Shown: piece after piece, positions 4,840 to 11,716 of the stretch
Layout: each line of letters starts with the position of its first letter
Numbering within the stretch: position 1 is the stretch's first letter
Assembly: GCA_003154855.1 (NCBI GenBank)
Contig: PMEV01000436.1
Location: 1-12,280, forward strand
From: Bryobacterales bacterium
Lineage (GTDB): Bacteria; Acidobacteriota; Terriglobia; Bryobacterales; Bryobacteraceae
Reading direction: 5' to 3'
DNA length: 12,280 nt
Position numbers and translations under genes: made by a program
The notes under the pieces: model-generated
Seen by the model: only the letters and a program-made list of their open reading frames with translations
Database searches by the model: none
What the model was told of the DNA's origin: nothing

Positions 4840-6828
4840 TCACTCCCCGATCATCTCGAGCAGCTTCCGCTCGTCGATTACCGGGATAGCCAGCGCATGG
4901 GCCTTCTCGAGCTTCGCGCCGGCGGCTTCGCCCGCGACTACATAACTCGTTTGTTTGCTTACCGATCCAGTCACTTTTCCGCCTGCCGCCTCAATTCGTG
5001 CCTTGGCCTCCTCGCGGGTGAGCTGGGGCAGGGTGCCCGTGAGCACGAAGATCAACCCTTCGAGCGGCCCGGCCTTGGGGCGGGTCTGCTGGTGCTCGAA
5101 TTGAAGACCGGCTTCCCGGAGCCGCTCCACCAGCACACGGTTCCGAGGTTCGCGGAAGAACTGGAATATGCTCTCGGCAACTTTCGGCCCCACCTCCTCG
5201 GCGTTCTCGAGCGTCGGGATATCCGCTTCGGCGATCTTGTTCAGGCTGCCAAAGGTCTCCGCCAGCAGCACAGCGGTGCGTTGGCCGACGAACCGGATTC
5301 CGAGCGCCGCCAGCACTCTGGGCAGCGCAAGCTGCTTCGAGCGCTCGATGTTCTGGAGCAGCTTCCCGGCCGACTTCTTGCCCATGTGCTCGAGGCCGGC
5401 CAACGGCTCCGCGGCCAACCCATAGATATCGACGACGCTGCCCACCAGGCCGCGGTCCACCAGTTGATCGACCAGCACCTCGCCCAGCCCGTCTATATCC
5501 ATCACGCCGCGGGAGGCGAAATGCAGGATCGATTCTTTCAGCCGGGCGGGGCAGTCGGTGTTGATGCAGCGGCTGGCGACCTCACCTTCCTCGCGCACCA
5601 CTTTGCCGCCGCAAACCGGGCAGTTTGCCGGCATGCGGAAGGGCCTGCGCCCGGAGCCTGGGCTGCTCACACGGACCACCTTGGGAATCACGTCGCCGCT
5701 GCGCTCGACGATCACCGAGTCGCCGACTTCCAGGCCCAGCCGTTCTATCTCGTCCTGGTTGTGCAGCGTGGCGCGGGATACCGTCACCCCGCCGACCTCC
5801 ACCGGCCGCAAGTGGGCCACCGGCGTCAGCGCTCCCGTGCGCCCCACCTGCACCCCGATGTCTTCGATCACCGTCTCGGCCTGCCGCGCCGCGTACTTGA
5901 AGGCAATCGCCCAACGGGGAGCTTTAGCCGTCCAGCCCAGCTCGCGCTGCTGTGCGATGGAATCGACTTTGGCCACCACGCCGTCGATCTCGTAGGGCAA
6001 TTCCTCGCGGCGGGCCTCCCAGTGGCGGCAGAACTGGATGAGTTCCTCGACGTCGGCGCACAGGCGGCGTTTCGGATTCACTTTGAATCCGAAAGCGGCG
6101 AGCGCCTCCAGGGATTCCCAATGGGAGGGGTGCAGTGGCGCGCCGTCCACGAATAGGAAATAGGGATAGTAGTCCAGCCGCCGCGCCGCGGTGACCTGCG
6201 TCTCGAGCACGCGGATCGACCCAGCCGCCGCATTGCGCGGATTGGCAAACCGCGAGAGTCCTTGTTCGTCGCGCTCGAGGTTCAGCCGCTCGAAAGCCCG
6301 CCGGTTCATGATCACCTCGCCGCGCACCTCGAGTTCCGGCAGATCGGCGGGGATGCGCAGCGGCAGCGAGCGGATGGTGCGCGCGTTTTCGGTCACGTCC
6401 TCGCCCGCTTGCCCGTCCCCGCGAGTTACCGCCTGCCGGAACACGCCGCGAGTGTAGAACGCCGCCATCGACAGGCCATCCATCTTCAACTCGGCCACGT
6501 AACGATAGGAGGCGTCGCCGAGCAACTGACGCACCCGCCGGTCGAAATCCCGCAGCTCGCCTTCGTTCAAAGCGTTGTCCAGGCTGAGCATCGGCGAGCT
6601 ATGGCGGACCTTCACGAATCCTTCGCGCGGCTTACCGCCCACTCGCTGGGTGGCGGAATCGGGCGTCACCAGCTCCGGATGCCGGTCTTCCAGCTCGCGC
6701 AGCCGGTTCATCAGTTGGTCGTACTCGGCGTCGCTGATCTGGGGGGAGTCCAGAACGTAGTACAGGTGCTCGTGGCGCCGCAGCGTCTCGCGCAGCTCGG
6801 CGATCTCCGCTTTTGCTTCTTTACCCAT
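4840..6828 (-). CDS. ligA: NAD+-dependent DNA ligase LigA
   Basis: This enzyme seals nicks in DNA during replication and repair using NAD+ as cofactor. The 662-residue length is typical of the family. The domains run in the usual order: N-terminal Ia region (HEHLYYVLDSPQISDAEYD); adenylation domain with nucleophile K115 in ELKMDG; SRFANPRNAAAGS at about 192-204; OB fold; zinc finger C403/C406/C421/C426; helix-hairpin-helix region (about 440-560); and a C-terminal BRCT domain (about 588-662, LTGTLP). All key residues are present. ATG 6828 is the only sensible start, as the next Met is residue 40, inside the Ia region. There is no Shine-Dalgarno, and a perfect TATAAT ends 9 nt upstream, so the mRNA may be leaderless. 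The gene stands alone, divergent from a lipid kinase gene. Confidence 0.98.
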   Translation of the reverse strand: MGKEAKAEIAELRETLRRHEHLYYVLDSPQISDAEYDQLMNRLRELEDRHPELVTPDSATQRVGGKPREGFVKVRHSSPMLSLDNALNEGELRDFDRRVRQLLGDASYRYVAELKMDGLSMAAFYTRGVFRQAVTRGDGQAGEDVTENARTIRSLPLRIPADLPELEVRGEVIMNRRAFERLNLERDEQGLSRFANPRNAAAGSIRVLETQVTAARRLDYYPYFLFVDGAPLHPSHWESLEALAAFGFKVNPKRRLCADVEELIQFCRHWEARREELPYEIDGVVAKVDSIAQQRELGWTAKAPRWAIAFKYAARQAETVIEDIGVQVGRTGALTPVAHLRPVEVGGVTVSRATLHNQDEIERLGLEVGDSVIVERSGDVIPKVVRVSSPGSGRRPFRMPANCPVCGGKVVREEGEVASRCINTDCPARLKESILHFASRGVMDIDGLGEVLVDQLVDRGLVGSVVDIYGLAAEPLAGLEHMGKKSAGKLLQNIERSKQLALPRVLAALGIRFVGQRTAVLLAETFGSLNKIAEADIPTLENAEEVGPKVAESIFQFFREPRNRVLVERLREAGLQFEHQQTRPKAGPLEGLIFVLTGTLPQLTREEAKARIEAAGGKVTGSVSKQTSYVVAGEAAGAKLEKAHALAIPVIDERKLLEMIGE

Positions 6829-6836
6829 CCGCTGCT

Positions 6837-6866
6837 TATTATAGAGTGCTATCGCCACGTATCGAA
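6837..6866. promoter_or_regulatory. Overlapping divergent promoter between ligA and the lipid kinase gene
   Basis: On the minus strand TATAAT (6843-6838) matches consensus fully, with a weak TTCGAT (6866-6861) 17 bp upstream. It would start ligA transcripts almost at the ATG (6828). On the plus strand the same bases read TATTAT (6837-6842), a good -10 for the kinase gene, with TTGCTT (6813-6818) 18 bp upstream lying inside the ligA 5' end. One symmetrical AT-rich core may therefore serve both directions. Confidence 0.5.
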
Positions 6867-7798
6867 ACATCCGCCTGATCTTTAACCCGTGCGCCGGCCA
6901 GTTGCGCGGCAGACGGGCTGGCCTCGTTGGGCGCGTCGTGGACGCGCTTCGCGCGGCGGGGCACGGAGTGTCGGCCATTCCGACGCCCGAAGAAGGCGCG
7001 GCCGGCCGCATCGCCAGACAAGCCGTCGAGGAGGGCGCCGACTTGATTCTGGCGCTGGGTGGCGATGGCACGGTCAATGAAATGCTCCCCGGCGTGGTGC
7101 ACACCGACGTGCCAGTCGCAGTGATTCCGGCCGGCACCGCCAACGTGCTCACGCACGAGCTGGGGCTCGGGACCAACGCGCTCAAGGCTGCCGCGCGCCT
7201 GGGGAGCCTGGAGCCGCGGCGTGTAGCCATCGGGCTGCTGCGCTGCGAACCCGGCCCCCGTCAGCGCTATTTTCTGGCGATGGCCGGGGTCGGCTTCGAC
7301 GCGCACATCGTGCATGGGCTCAACCTGAAGTTCAAAGCCAAGTGGGGCGTAGTGGCCTACTGGGCCGCGGCCATGAGAGAACTCAGCCGCAAGCTCGAGC
7401 AGTTTCAGGTGCAGGTGGGGGAGCAGTCCTTCGTTTGCTCCTTCGCCTTGGCCACCCGCGTGCGCAACTATGGCGGCTACTTCGAAATCGCCCGCAGTGT
7501 TTCGCTCGTGCGCGACGAATTCGAGGTGGTTCTGTTCGACGGCCGCTCGACGCTGCCGCACTACGCGAAATACCTGGCGGCGATCGTCTCCGGGAAAGCA
7601 TCCAACACCCGGGGGATGTCTTTTCTCCGCGGGTGCCAGATGAGCTTCTCGGCGCCCCCGGATATGCCTGTTTACGTTCAGGTGGATGGCGAGTATGCGG
7701 GGCGCCTCCCGGCCAGCGTTGAGATCGTTCCGGATGCGCTGAACCTGCTGGCCCCGCCGGAGTATTGGAGCCGATGGACCCACTCACCCACACCCTGA
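6851..7798 (+). CDS. Diacylglycerol/lipid kinase family protein (start codon uncertain)
   Basis: This is a DAGK-catalytic-domain protein of the YegS/DgkB/BmrU group, likely phosphorylating a lipid such as diacylglycerol or a sphingoid base with ATP. Counting from 6851, the motifs are LIFNPCAG (9-16), the nucleotide-binding GGDGT (70-74), PAGTANVL (93-100) and, near the C-terminus, VQVDGEYAGRLP. The frame is open back to a stop at 6842-6844 and clearly codes for the conserved NPxxG motif. Yet no ATG, GTG or TTG occurs before TTG 6902, which would delete that motif. I therefore place the start at ATC 6851 (315 residues) as the first plausible rare start; ACG 6857 and CTG 6875 are alternatives. 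The family call is strong, the 5' end is not. The gene overlaps the next gene by 25 bp. Confidence 0.85.
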   Translation: MATYRNIRLIFNPCAGQLRGRRAGLVGRVVDALRAAGHGVSAIPTPEEGAAGRIARQAVEEGADLILALGGDGTVNEMLPGVVHTDVPVAVIPAGTANVLTHELGLGTNALKAAARLGSLEPRRVAIGLLRCEPGPRQRYFLAMAGVGFDAHIVHGLNLKFKAKWGVVAYWAAAMRELSRKLEQFQVQVGEQSFVCSFALATRVRNYGGYFEIARSVSLVRDEFEVVLFDGRSTLPHYAKYLAAIVSGKASNTRGMSFLRGCQMSFSAPPDMPVYVQVDGEYAGRLPASVEIVPDALNLLAPPEYWSRWTHSPTP

Positions 7799-8763
7799 CT
7801 GGCCTCGCGCTCAGCCGGGCGGGATTGAACCGGCGCTCCGCCTACGCGACGCCCATCCTGATGCTGGCCGCGAGCGCGCCCGACATCGACATTCTGGCCT
7901 GGCTCGCCGGGCCGGCGGCCTACCTGCACTATCACCGCCATCTGACGCACGCCTTCGTCGCAATTCCATTCCTGGCGCTGCTGCCCGTGCTGGTGGTGCG
8001 GTTGTTCGCGCGGAAACCATTCGACTGGAAATGGGCCTACCTGGTTTCGCTGGTGGGCGTCGCCACGCACCCCTTGCTCGACTGGATGAACGCTTACGGT
8101 GTGCGTTTCTGGCTGCCCTTTTCGGGCGAATGGCTGCGGGGGGACCTCGCCAGCCTGGGGGACATTTGGATACTGACCGCCCTGTCGCTCGCGGCGCTGG
8201 CGCCCGCTTTGGCGAAGCTGGTCAGCTCGGAGATTGGGGCGCGGCCCAGCAGCGGGCGCGGGTGGGCCATCTTCGCGCTGTGTTTCCTGCCGTTGTTTGG
8301 TGGCGCCCGCTATGTGTTGCACCAACGCGCGCTGGCCGTCCTCGATGCGCGCCTGTACGGCGGCCGGGCGCCCCTGCGGGTGGCGGCGTTCCCAACCCCT
8401 TTCAATCCGTTCTACTGGAGGGGACTGGTTGAAACCGGGCCTTTCTATGCCCTCTTTGACCTGAACCTGGTCGGCGAGTTCGACCCGGCCGCCGGGCAAA
8501 CCCTCTACAAGCCGGAGCTGGGACCAGCAGAAGCCGCTGCCGCCGACGCCGCCCGCCGGACGCCCGCGTTTCAGGCCTTCCTCGACTTCTCGAAGTATCC
8601 GCTGTGGCGCTTCACCGCTCAAGAGGAGCCCCAGCCGGCGATCCGCGTCGAGGTCATGGACCTGCGCTTCGGCGCGCCGCCGCACCCGCGCTTCGTGGCG
8701 ACGGCGCTGGTCCTGCCGAACGGGCAGGTTGAACAGTCGAAGTTCCAGTACCAGCCACGTTGA
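7774..8763 (+). CDS. YdjM-type membrane-bound metal-dependent hydrolase family protein
   Basis: This is a 329-residue inner-membrane protein of the LexA-regulated YdjM family (PF04307). The family is predicted to be metal-dependent hydrolases of unknown substrate. Conserved polar residues typical of it are present: MDPLTHTLTG (H6), APDID (D37/D39), HRHLTH (H54-H59) and ATHPLLDW (H99, D103). Several hydrophobic segments lie between about 27 and 100 and from about 150 to 195. The C-terminal 130 residues form a soluble, probably periplasmic or cytoplasmic domain. ATG 7774 is chosen: GGAG at 7767-7770 lies close upstream and the family begins MDPxTH. A TTG three codons earlier (7765) is possible. 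The gene overlaps the lipid kinase gene by 25 bp and is probably co-transcribed with it. Confidence 0.88.
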   Translation: MDPLTHTLTGLALSRAGLNRRSAYATPILMLAASAPDIDILAWLAGPAAYLHYHRHLTHAFVAIPFLALLPVLVVRLFARKPFDWKWAYLVSLVGVATHPLLDWMNAYGVRFWLPFSGEWLRGDLASLGDIWILTALSLAALAPALAKLVSSEIGARPSSGRGWAIFALCFLPLFGGARYVLHQRALAVLDARLYGGRAPLRVAAFPTPFNPFYWRGLVETGPFYALFDLNLVGEFDPAAGQTLYKPELGPAEAAAADAARRTPAFQAFLDFSKYPLWRFTAQEEPQPAIRVEVMDLRFGAPPHPRFVATALVLPNGQVEQSKFQYQPR

Positions 8764-8808
8764 ACGTAGCCGGTGCCATTGCGACCCACGGCGCTCAGTA
8801 GGCGTCTG

Positions 8809-8838
8809 TTGAACACAGCCGCCGGGGAACGCTATAAT
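8809..8838 (+). promoter_or_regulatory. Promoter of the five-haem cytochrome gene
   Basis: TTGAAC (8809-8814) and a perfect TATAAT (8833-8838) are separated by 18 bp, the best sigma70-type match in the window. The expected start near 8845 leaves a leader of about 22 nt. A small dyad, CTGT-N5-ACAG (8806-8818), straddles the -35 and could be an operator, but it is too short to be sure. Confidence 0.65.
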
Positions 8839-8866
8839 CGCCTCACGCTTGCTCGATGGTCCCTGC

Positions 8867-9379
8867 ATGAAGCTGTTGATTCTGGCCATCTTCGTGTCCC
8901 GTTTGCCGGCGGCCCCTCCCGAAGCCCCGGCGCATCGCGGCTTCGACGCCGCCTCTTGCGCCAAGTGCCACTCGGAACTGACCCAGGGAAAGAAGTACGT
9001 TCACGAGCCTGTGCGCCACTCTTGCACCATCTGCCACGACCCCCAGGCCTCCGAGCCGCCCACCCTGCTGCGGGCGCCGCTGAACGACCTATGCCTGGAG
9101 TGTCACGGCGCGGGCGAGCGGCAGGGAGCTACGGTGGCGCTCTTCAATGGGAGGGTGAAGGTCCCCGGCACGCTGCTCCACGCACTGCGGCCCTTGCCGG
9201 TGCGGGCCGGGCACCCTGTGCCGTACCATCCGGTCTTCGTTCCAGCCGGGATGGGGCTGCCCGAGATCAATTGCCTCTCCTGCCACACGCCTCACGCTTC
9301 CGATGGCAGCCCCCAGCTACTGGTCTCCGGCGCCGAAGGCAGGAAGGGCCTCTGTGTGAAGTGCCATTCCCACGAGTGA
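8867..9379 (+). CDS. Secreted five-haem c-type cytochrome (doubled CXXCH motif)
   Basis: This 170-residue protein has five CxxCH haem-binding motifs: C31AKCH35, C53TICH57, C76LECH80, C136LSCH140 and C163VKCH167. The start MKLLILAIFVSRLPAAPPEA is a short signal-like peptide, so the protein is expected to be exported and matured in the periplasm. CLSCHTPHAS followed by CVKCH, with HPV/HP between motifs, is the pattern of the doubled-CXXCH family. Many other His residues (such as H46, H51, H116, H121, H143) could be distal ligands. It may shuttle electrons, but the partner is unknown. ATG 8867 is chosen over the upstream TTG 8849 because the signal peptide begins there. There is no clear Shine-Dalgarno. 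The gene has its own near-consensus promoter and converges on the porin gene. Confidence 0.92.
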   Translation: MKLLILAIFVSRLPAAPPEAPAHRGFDAASCAKCHSELTQGKKYVHEPVRHSCTICHDPQASEPPTLLRAPLNDLCLECHGAGERQGATVALFNGRVKVPGTLLHALRPLPVRAGHPVPYHPVFVPAGMGLPEINCLSCHTPHASDGSPQLLVSGAEGRKGLCVKCHSHE

Positions 9380-9459
9380 CGCCCGGCCGGAGACCGTACA
9401 GGAGTATCGAACTGGCTGGAGTAATAGGAGGACGCAAAGGTAGGGAGGATGCGCTGCAA

Positions 9460-9497
9460 GCGTGCCGGCTCCCCATTGCCAGGGGATACCGGCACGC
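9460..9497. terminator. Strong hairpin between convergent genes (possible bidirectional terminator)
   Basis: GCGTGCCGG (9460-9468) and CCGGCACGC (9489-9497) are perfect 9-bp arms. Inner arms TCCCC (9470-9474) and GGGGA (9482-9486) extend the stem. It lies 81 bp past the cytochrome stop and 39 bp past the porin stop, where both transcripts would need to end. No T-tract follows on either strand, so it is not a standard intrinsic terminator. It could assist Rho-independent ending poorly or protect 3' ends. Confidence 0.5.
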
Positions 9498-9535
9498 GAC
9501 GAAATCAAGCGGTTCCGAATTGTAACTTCCGTGAC

Positions 9536-11107
9536 CTATTTCAACGTCGGAGCCGAGCCAGGCAGCGTATAGCGCAGGTTCACCCACACCTCGTTCATGT
9601 GAGTCCCGCTCGGCGTGCCCGAGGCGACATACCAGGGGACGCGCGTGAACAACGCGTACTGTCCCATGATGTTCAGAGCGCCGTACTTGGCGTCCTTCCA
9701 CAAGGTCTGGTTGAATCCGATCGTGTATTCCTCGACGTTCCGGTTCTGCGAGTTCGCGCTGCCGGTGTAGCCATAGCCCACCTGCTTGCCGTTGGATGGG
9801 TCGGTGACGGCGTACTTGCCAATCCAGTCCATGCCGAAGTAACCGTAGAGCAACGTCTTCTTGTGCGTGAACTCCAGGCCGTCCGAGGTGGCGTCGGTGT
9901 GCACCAAGCCCAGGCTCCCGTCGCCTTTCACCACCACGTCGGGGCCCTCGCCAAACACGTAACGTCCACCGCCGTCGCTAAAGTAATTGTTGCTGATCAC
10001 CCGGAGCCCCTTGGCCAGTTCGAAATTCACATTGGCCGACCCGCCGCCTCCGGTCTTGGTGAGGTGCTGAGCGGTAGTCGGGTTGTAGACCTTGAAGTTC
10101 CGCTCAACGCCCGCGACTTCGAAATGGAGTTTGCGCGAGGGATCGAAAGCGAGCTTGGCAATCAGGTCCGGAGCTACGTTGGGCACGTTCAGGGTGGTCG
10201 TGCCGTTGTTCAGTTGGCTGGCGTAGGGCGTCGCGAATGCCGTCGGCAGCACCGTCACGCCCGCACCGCCCGACCCTCCGATGTACTGCTCGGGGTTGTC
10301 TAGGGCGAAGCCCGCCGTCACTTTGGCACTGGGGTGGTACACGAAGCGGAACTCGGGGATACGGCCCCACGGGAAGCCCACGATGTAGTTCACGTCTACG
10401 ACCTGCGAGTAGAACAGATCGCCCGGCAGGGGGGAGATGCCGTTTCGACCCGGGGTCATCAGGCTCCAGCTCTGGCCTCCCAGGACCTCCCACTTATCCT
10501 TGCGGACATCGACGAAAAACAGGCGCAGGCGGAAAGGATAGCTATTGGTGCTCACTGCCAGATTGCCCACCGGCGGGTTGTTGACTCCGCCGAGGAAGTC
10601 GGACTCCCAGTAGCCCAGGACCTTCGCGCCCTTCACCATCTCATCGACACGCATTCCTATACGGGAGTTCTGCGGGCTCATGCGAAACTCGCTCAGGTTG
10701 GCGTTGGTCGCGGCCGCCGTACGATAGGGGAAACTGCCGAAGTTCGTCCCGATGTTGCTGCCCGGATCGGTGTCGCGGAACACCGAGGTGAAATCCATGA
10801 ATCCGACCGGGGTGAAGTAGGCCGAGCCCAGCGCAAACTGCAACGGCGAGGCCGCAGCGGGAGCGGACGTCGCAACCTTTCCGGCCTCCCCGCCCGGACT
10901 CGGGGGGTGTGCGGCGGCCGTCGCAGCCGCGGTCTTCTGCGTCAACGCTTCGAGCAGCTTCTGCTGCTCGGCCAGCGTGGCGGTTAGCTGCTCGATCTGT
11001 TTCTGTTGCGCGGCCAGCCGTTCGCGCAATGCCGGGAGATCGTCCTGCGCGGCCAGCGGCGCACTCCCCAGTAAGCATAAGAAGAAAGTGATGGTAAGGG
11101 TTCTCAT
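9536..11107 (-). CDS. Outer-membrane porin with N-terminal coiled coil (DcaP-like)
   Basis: This is a 523-residue outer-membrane protein. MRTLTITFFLCLLGSAPLAA is a clear signal peptide. Residues 24-58 (PALRERLAAQQKQIEQLTAT and following) form a Gln/Leu-rich coiled coil, then an Ala/Pro/Gly linker runs to about 88. The rest alternates short amphipathic strands rich in Tyr, Phe, Gly and Asn with turns such as DPSNGK, as in a 16-18-strand beta barrel. The layout resembles trimeric DcaP-type porins, in which the coiled coil lies in the periplasm. The substrate is unknown; small anionic or organic solutes are a family-based guess. ATG 11107 is chosen because the signal peptide starts there; GTG 11122 adds five residues. 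The last residues (VWVNLRYTLPGSAPTLK) carry no terminal Phe. Confidence 0.85.
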   Translation of the reverse strand: MRTLTITFFLCLLGSAPLAAQDDLPALRERLAAQQKQIEQLTATLAEQQKLLEALTQKTAAATAAAHPPSPGGEAGKVATSAPAAASPLQFALGSAYFTPVGFMDFTSVFRDTDPGSNIGTNFGSFPYRTAAATNANLSEFRMSPQNSRIGMRVDEMVKGAKVLGYWESDFLGGVNNPPVGNLAVSTNSYPFRLRLFFVDVRKDKWEVLGGQSWSLMTPGRNGISPLPGDLFYSQVVDVNYIVGFPWGRIPEFRFVYHPSAKVTAGFALDNPEQYIGGSGGAGVTVLPTAFATPYASQLNNGTTTLNVPNVAPDLIAKLAFDPSRKLHFEVAGVERNFKVYNPTTAQHLTKTGGGGSANVNFELAKGLRVISNNYFSDGGGRYVFGEGPDVVVKGDGSLGLVHTDATSDGLEFTHKKTLLYGYFGMDWIGKYAVTDPSNGKQVGYGYTGSANSQNRNVEEYTIGFNQTLWKDAKYGALNIMGQYALFTRVPWYVASGTPSGTHMNEVWVNLRYTLPGSAPTLK

Positions 11108-11133
11108 GGTTAGATCTACCACTCTACCGGCGC

Positions 11134-11187
11134 ATTATTGTGGGTGCATTACAAGACCGTTAACGCGGGGTGAAATCTCGCTATCAT
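11134..11187. promoter_or_regulatory. Divergent promoters of the porin and exonuclease genes sharing a GTTAAC core
   Basis: The palindrome CGTTAACG (11158-11165) provides a -35-like TTAACG to both strands. On the minus strand it is followed after 18 bp by AATAAT (11139-11134), with a start near 11127 and a leader of about 20 nt for the porin. On the plus strand it is followed after 16 bp by TATCAT (11182-11187), which overlaps the exonuclease ATG at 11186. If that -10 is real, translation would begin at GTG 11195. Confidence 0.35.
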
Positions 11188-11716
11188 GGGGCTTGTGATC
11201 GGCCAGAGCGACGCCTTCGCGGCGATCGATTTCGAGACGGCGGACTACGCCCGCGATAGCGCCTGCGCCGTGGGCATCGTGCGCGTAGAGTACGGCCGGA
11301 TTGTCGAACGAGTATACCGGCTCATTCGTCCGCCGCGCCGGGAGTTCGTCTTCACCTACCTGCATGGCATCACCTGGGAGATGGTGCGCTCCGAGCCGGT
11401 CTTCGGCCAGCGCTGGCCGGAGTTGAAGCCGCTGCTGCGGGGCCTCGATTTCCTGGCCGCGCACAACGCCAGCTTCGATCGCGGAGTGCTGGAAGCCTGC
11501 TGCCGGCAGGCGGGGCTGTCTGTTCCCCGCCTCCCGTTCCAGTGCACGGTGCGGCTGGCGCGCGAGGTCTTCGGAGTTTATCCCACCAGGCTGCCGGATG
11601 TCTGCCGGGCGCTGCGTCTGAATCTGGACCGGCACCATCACGCCCAAGCCGACGCCGAGGCCTGTGCCCGCATCGTGCTGGCCGCGCGGAAAGCCGTTAG
11701 CAGGCGGGCAGACTGA
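11186..11716 (+). CDS. DnaQ-like DEDDh-family 3'-5' exonuclease
   Basis: This 176-residue stand-alone exonuclease domain resembles the epsilon subunit of DNA polymerase III or RNase T-type enzymes. Motifs of the DEDDh class are all present: AIDFETA (D15, E17), AHNASFD (H93, D98) and HHAQADAEA (H151, D156). It has no polymerase, GIY-YIG or helicase extension. It is likely involved in proofreading or repair, or in trimming DNA or RNA ends; the substrate cannot be told. The start is ATG 11186, but a -10-like TATCAT overlaps it. GTG 11195 (MIGQSDAF...) would suit a leaderless message and keeps every motif. No Shine-Dalgarno precedes either. The 3' end overlaps the convergent histidine kinase gene by 20 bp. 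Confidence 0.92.
   Translation: MGLVIGQSDAFAAIDFETADYARDSACAVGIVRVEYGRIVERVYRLIRPPRREFVFTYLHGITWEMVRSEPVFGQRWPELKPLLRGLDFLAAHNASFDRGVLEACCRQAGLSVPRLPFQCTVRLAREVFGVYPTRLPDVCRALRLNLDRHHHAQADAEACARIVLAARKAVSRRAD

Noticed and set aside
4672..6156. 494-codon open frame on the plus strand
   Set aside because: Most of it is antisense to ligA. Its first part crosses the RNA promoter region and the spacer without coding character.
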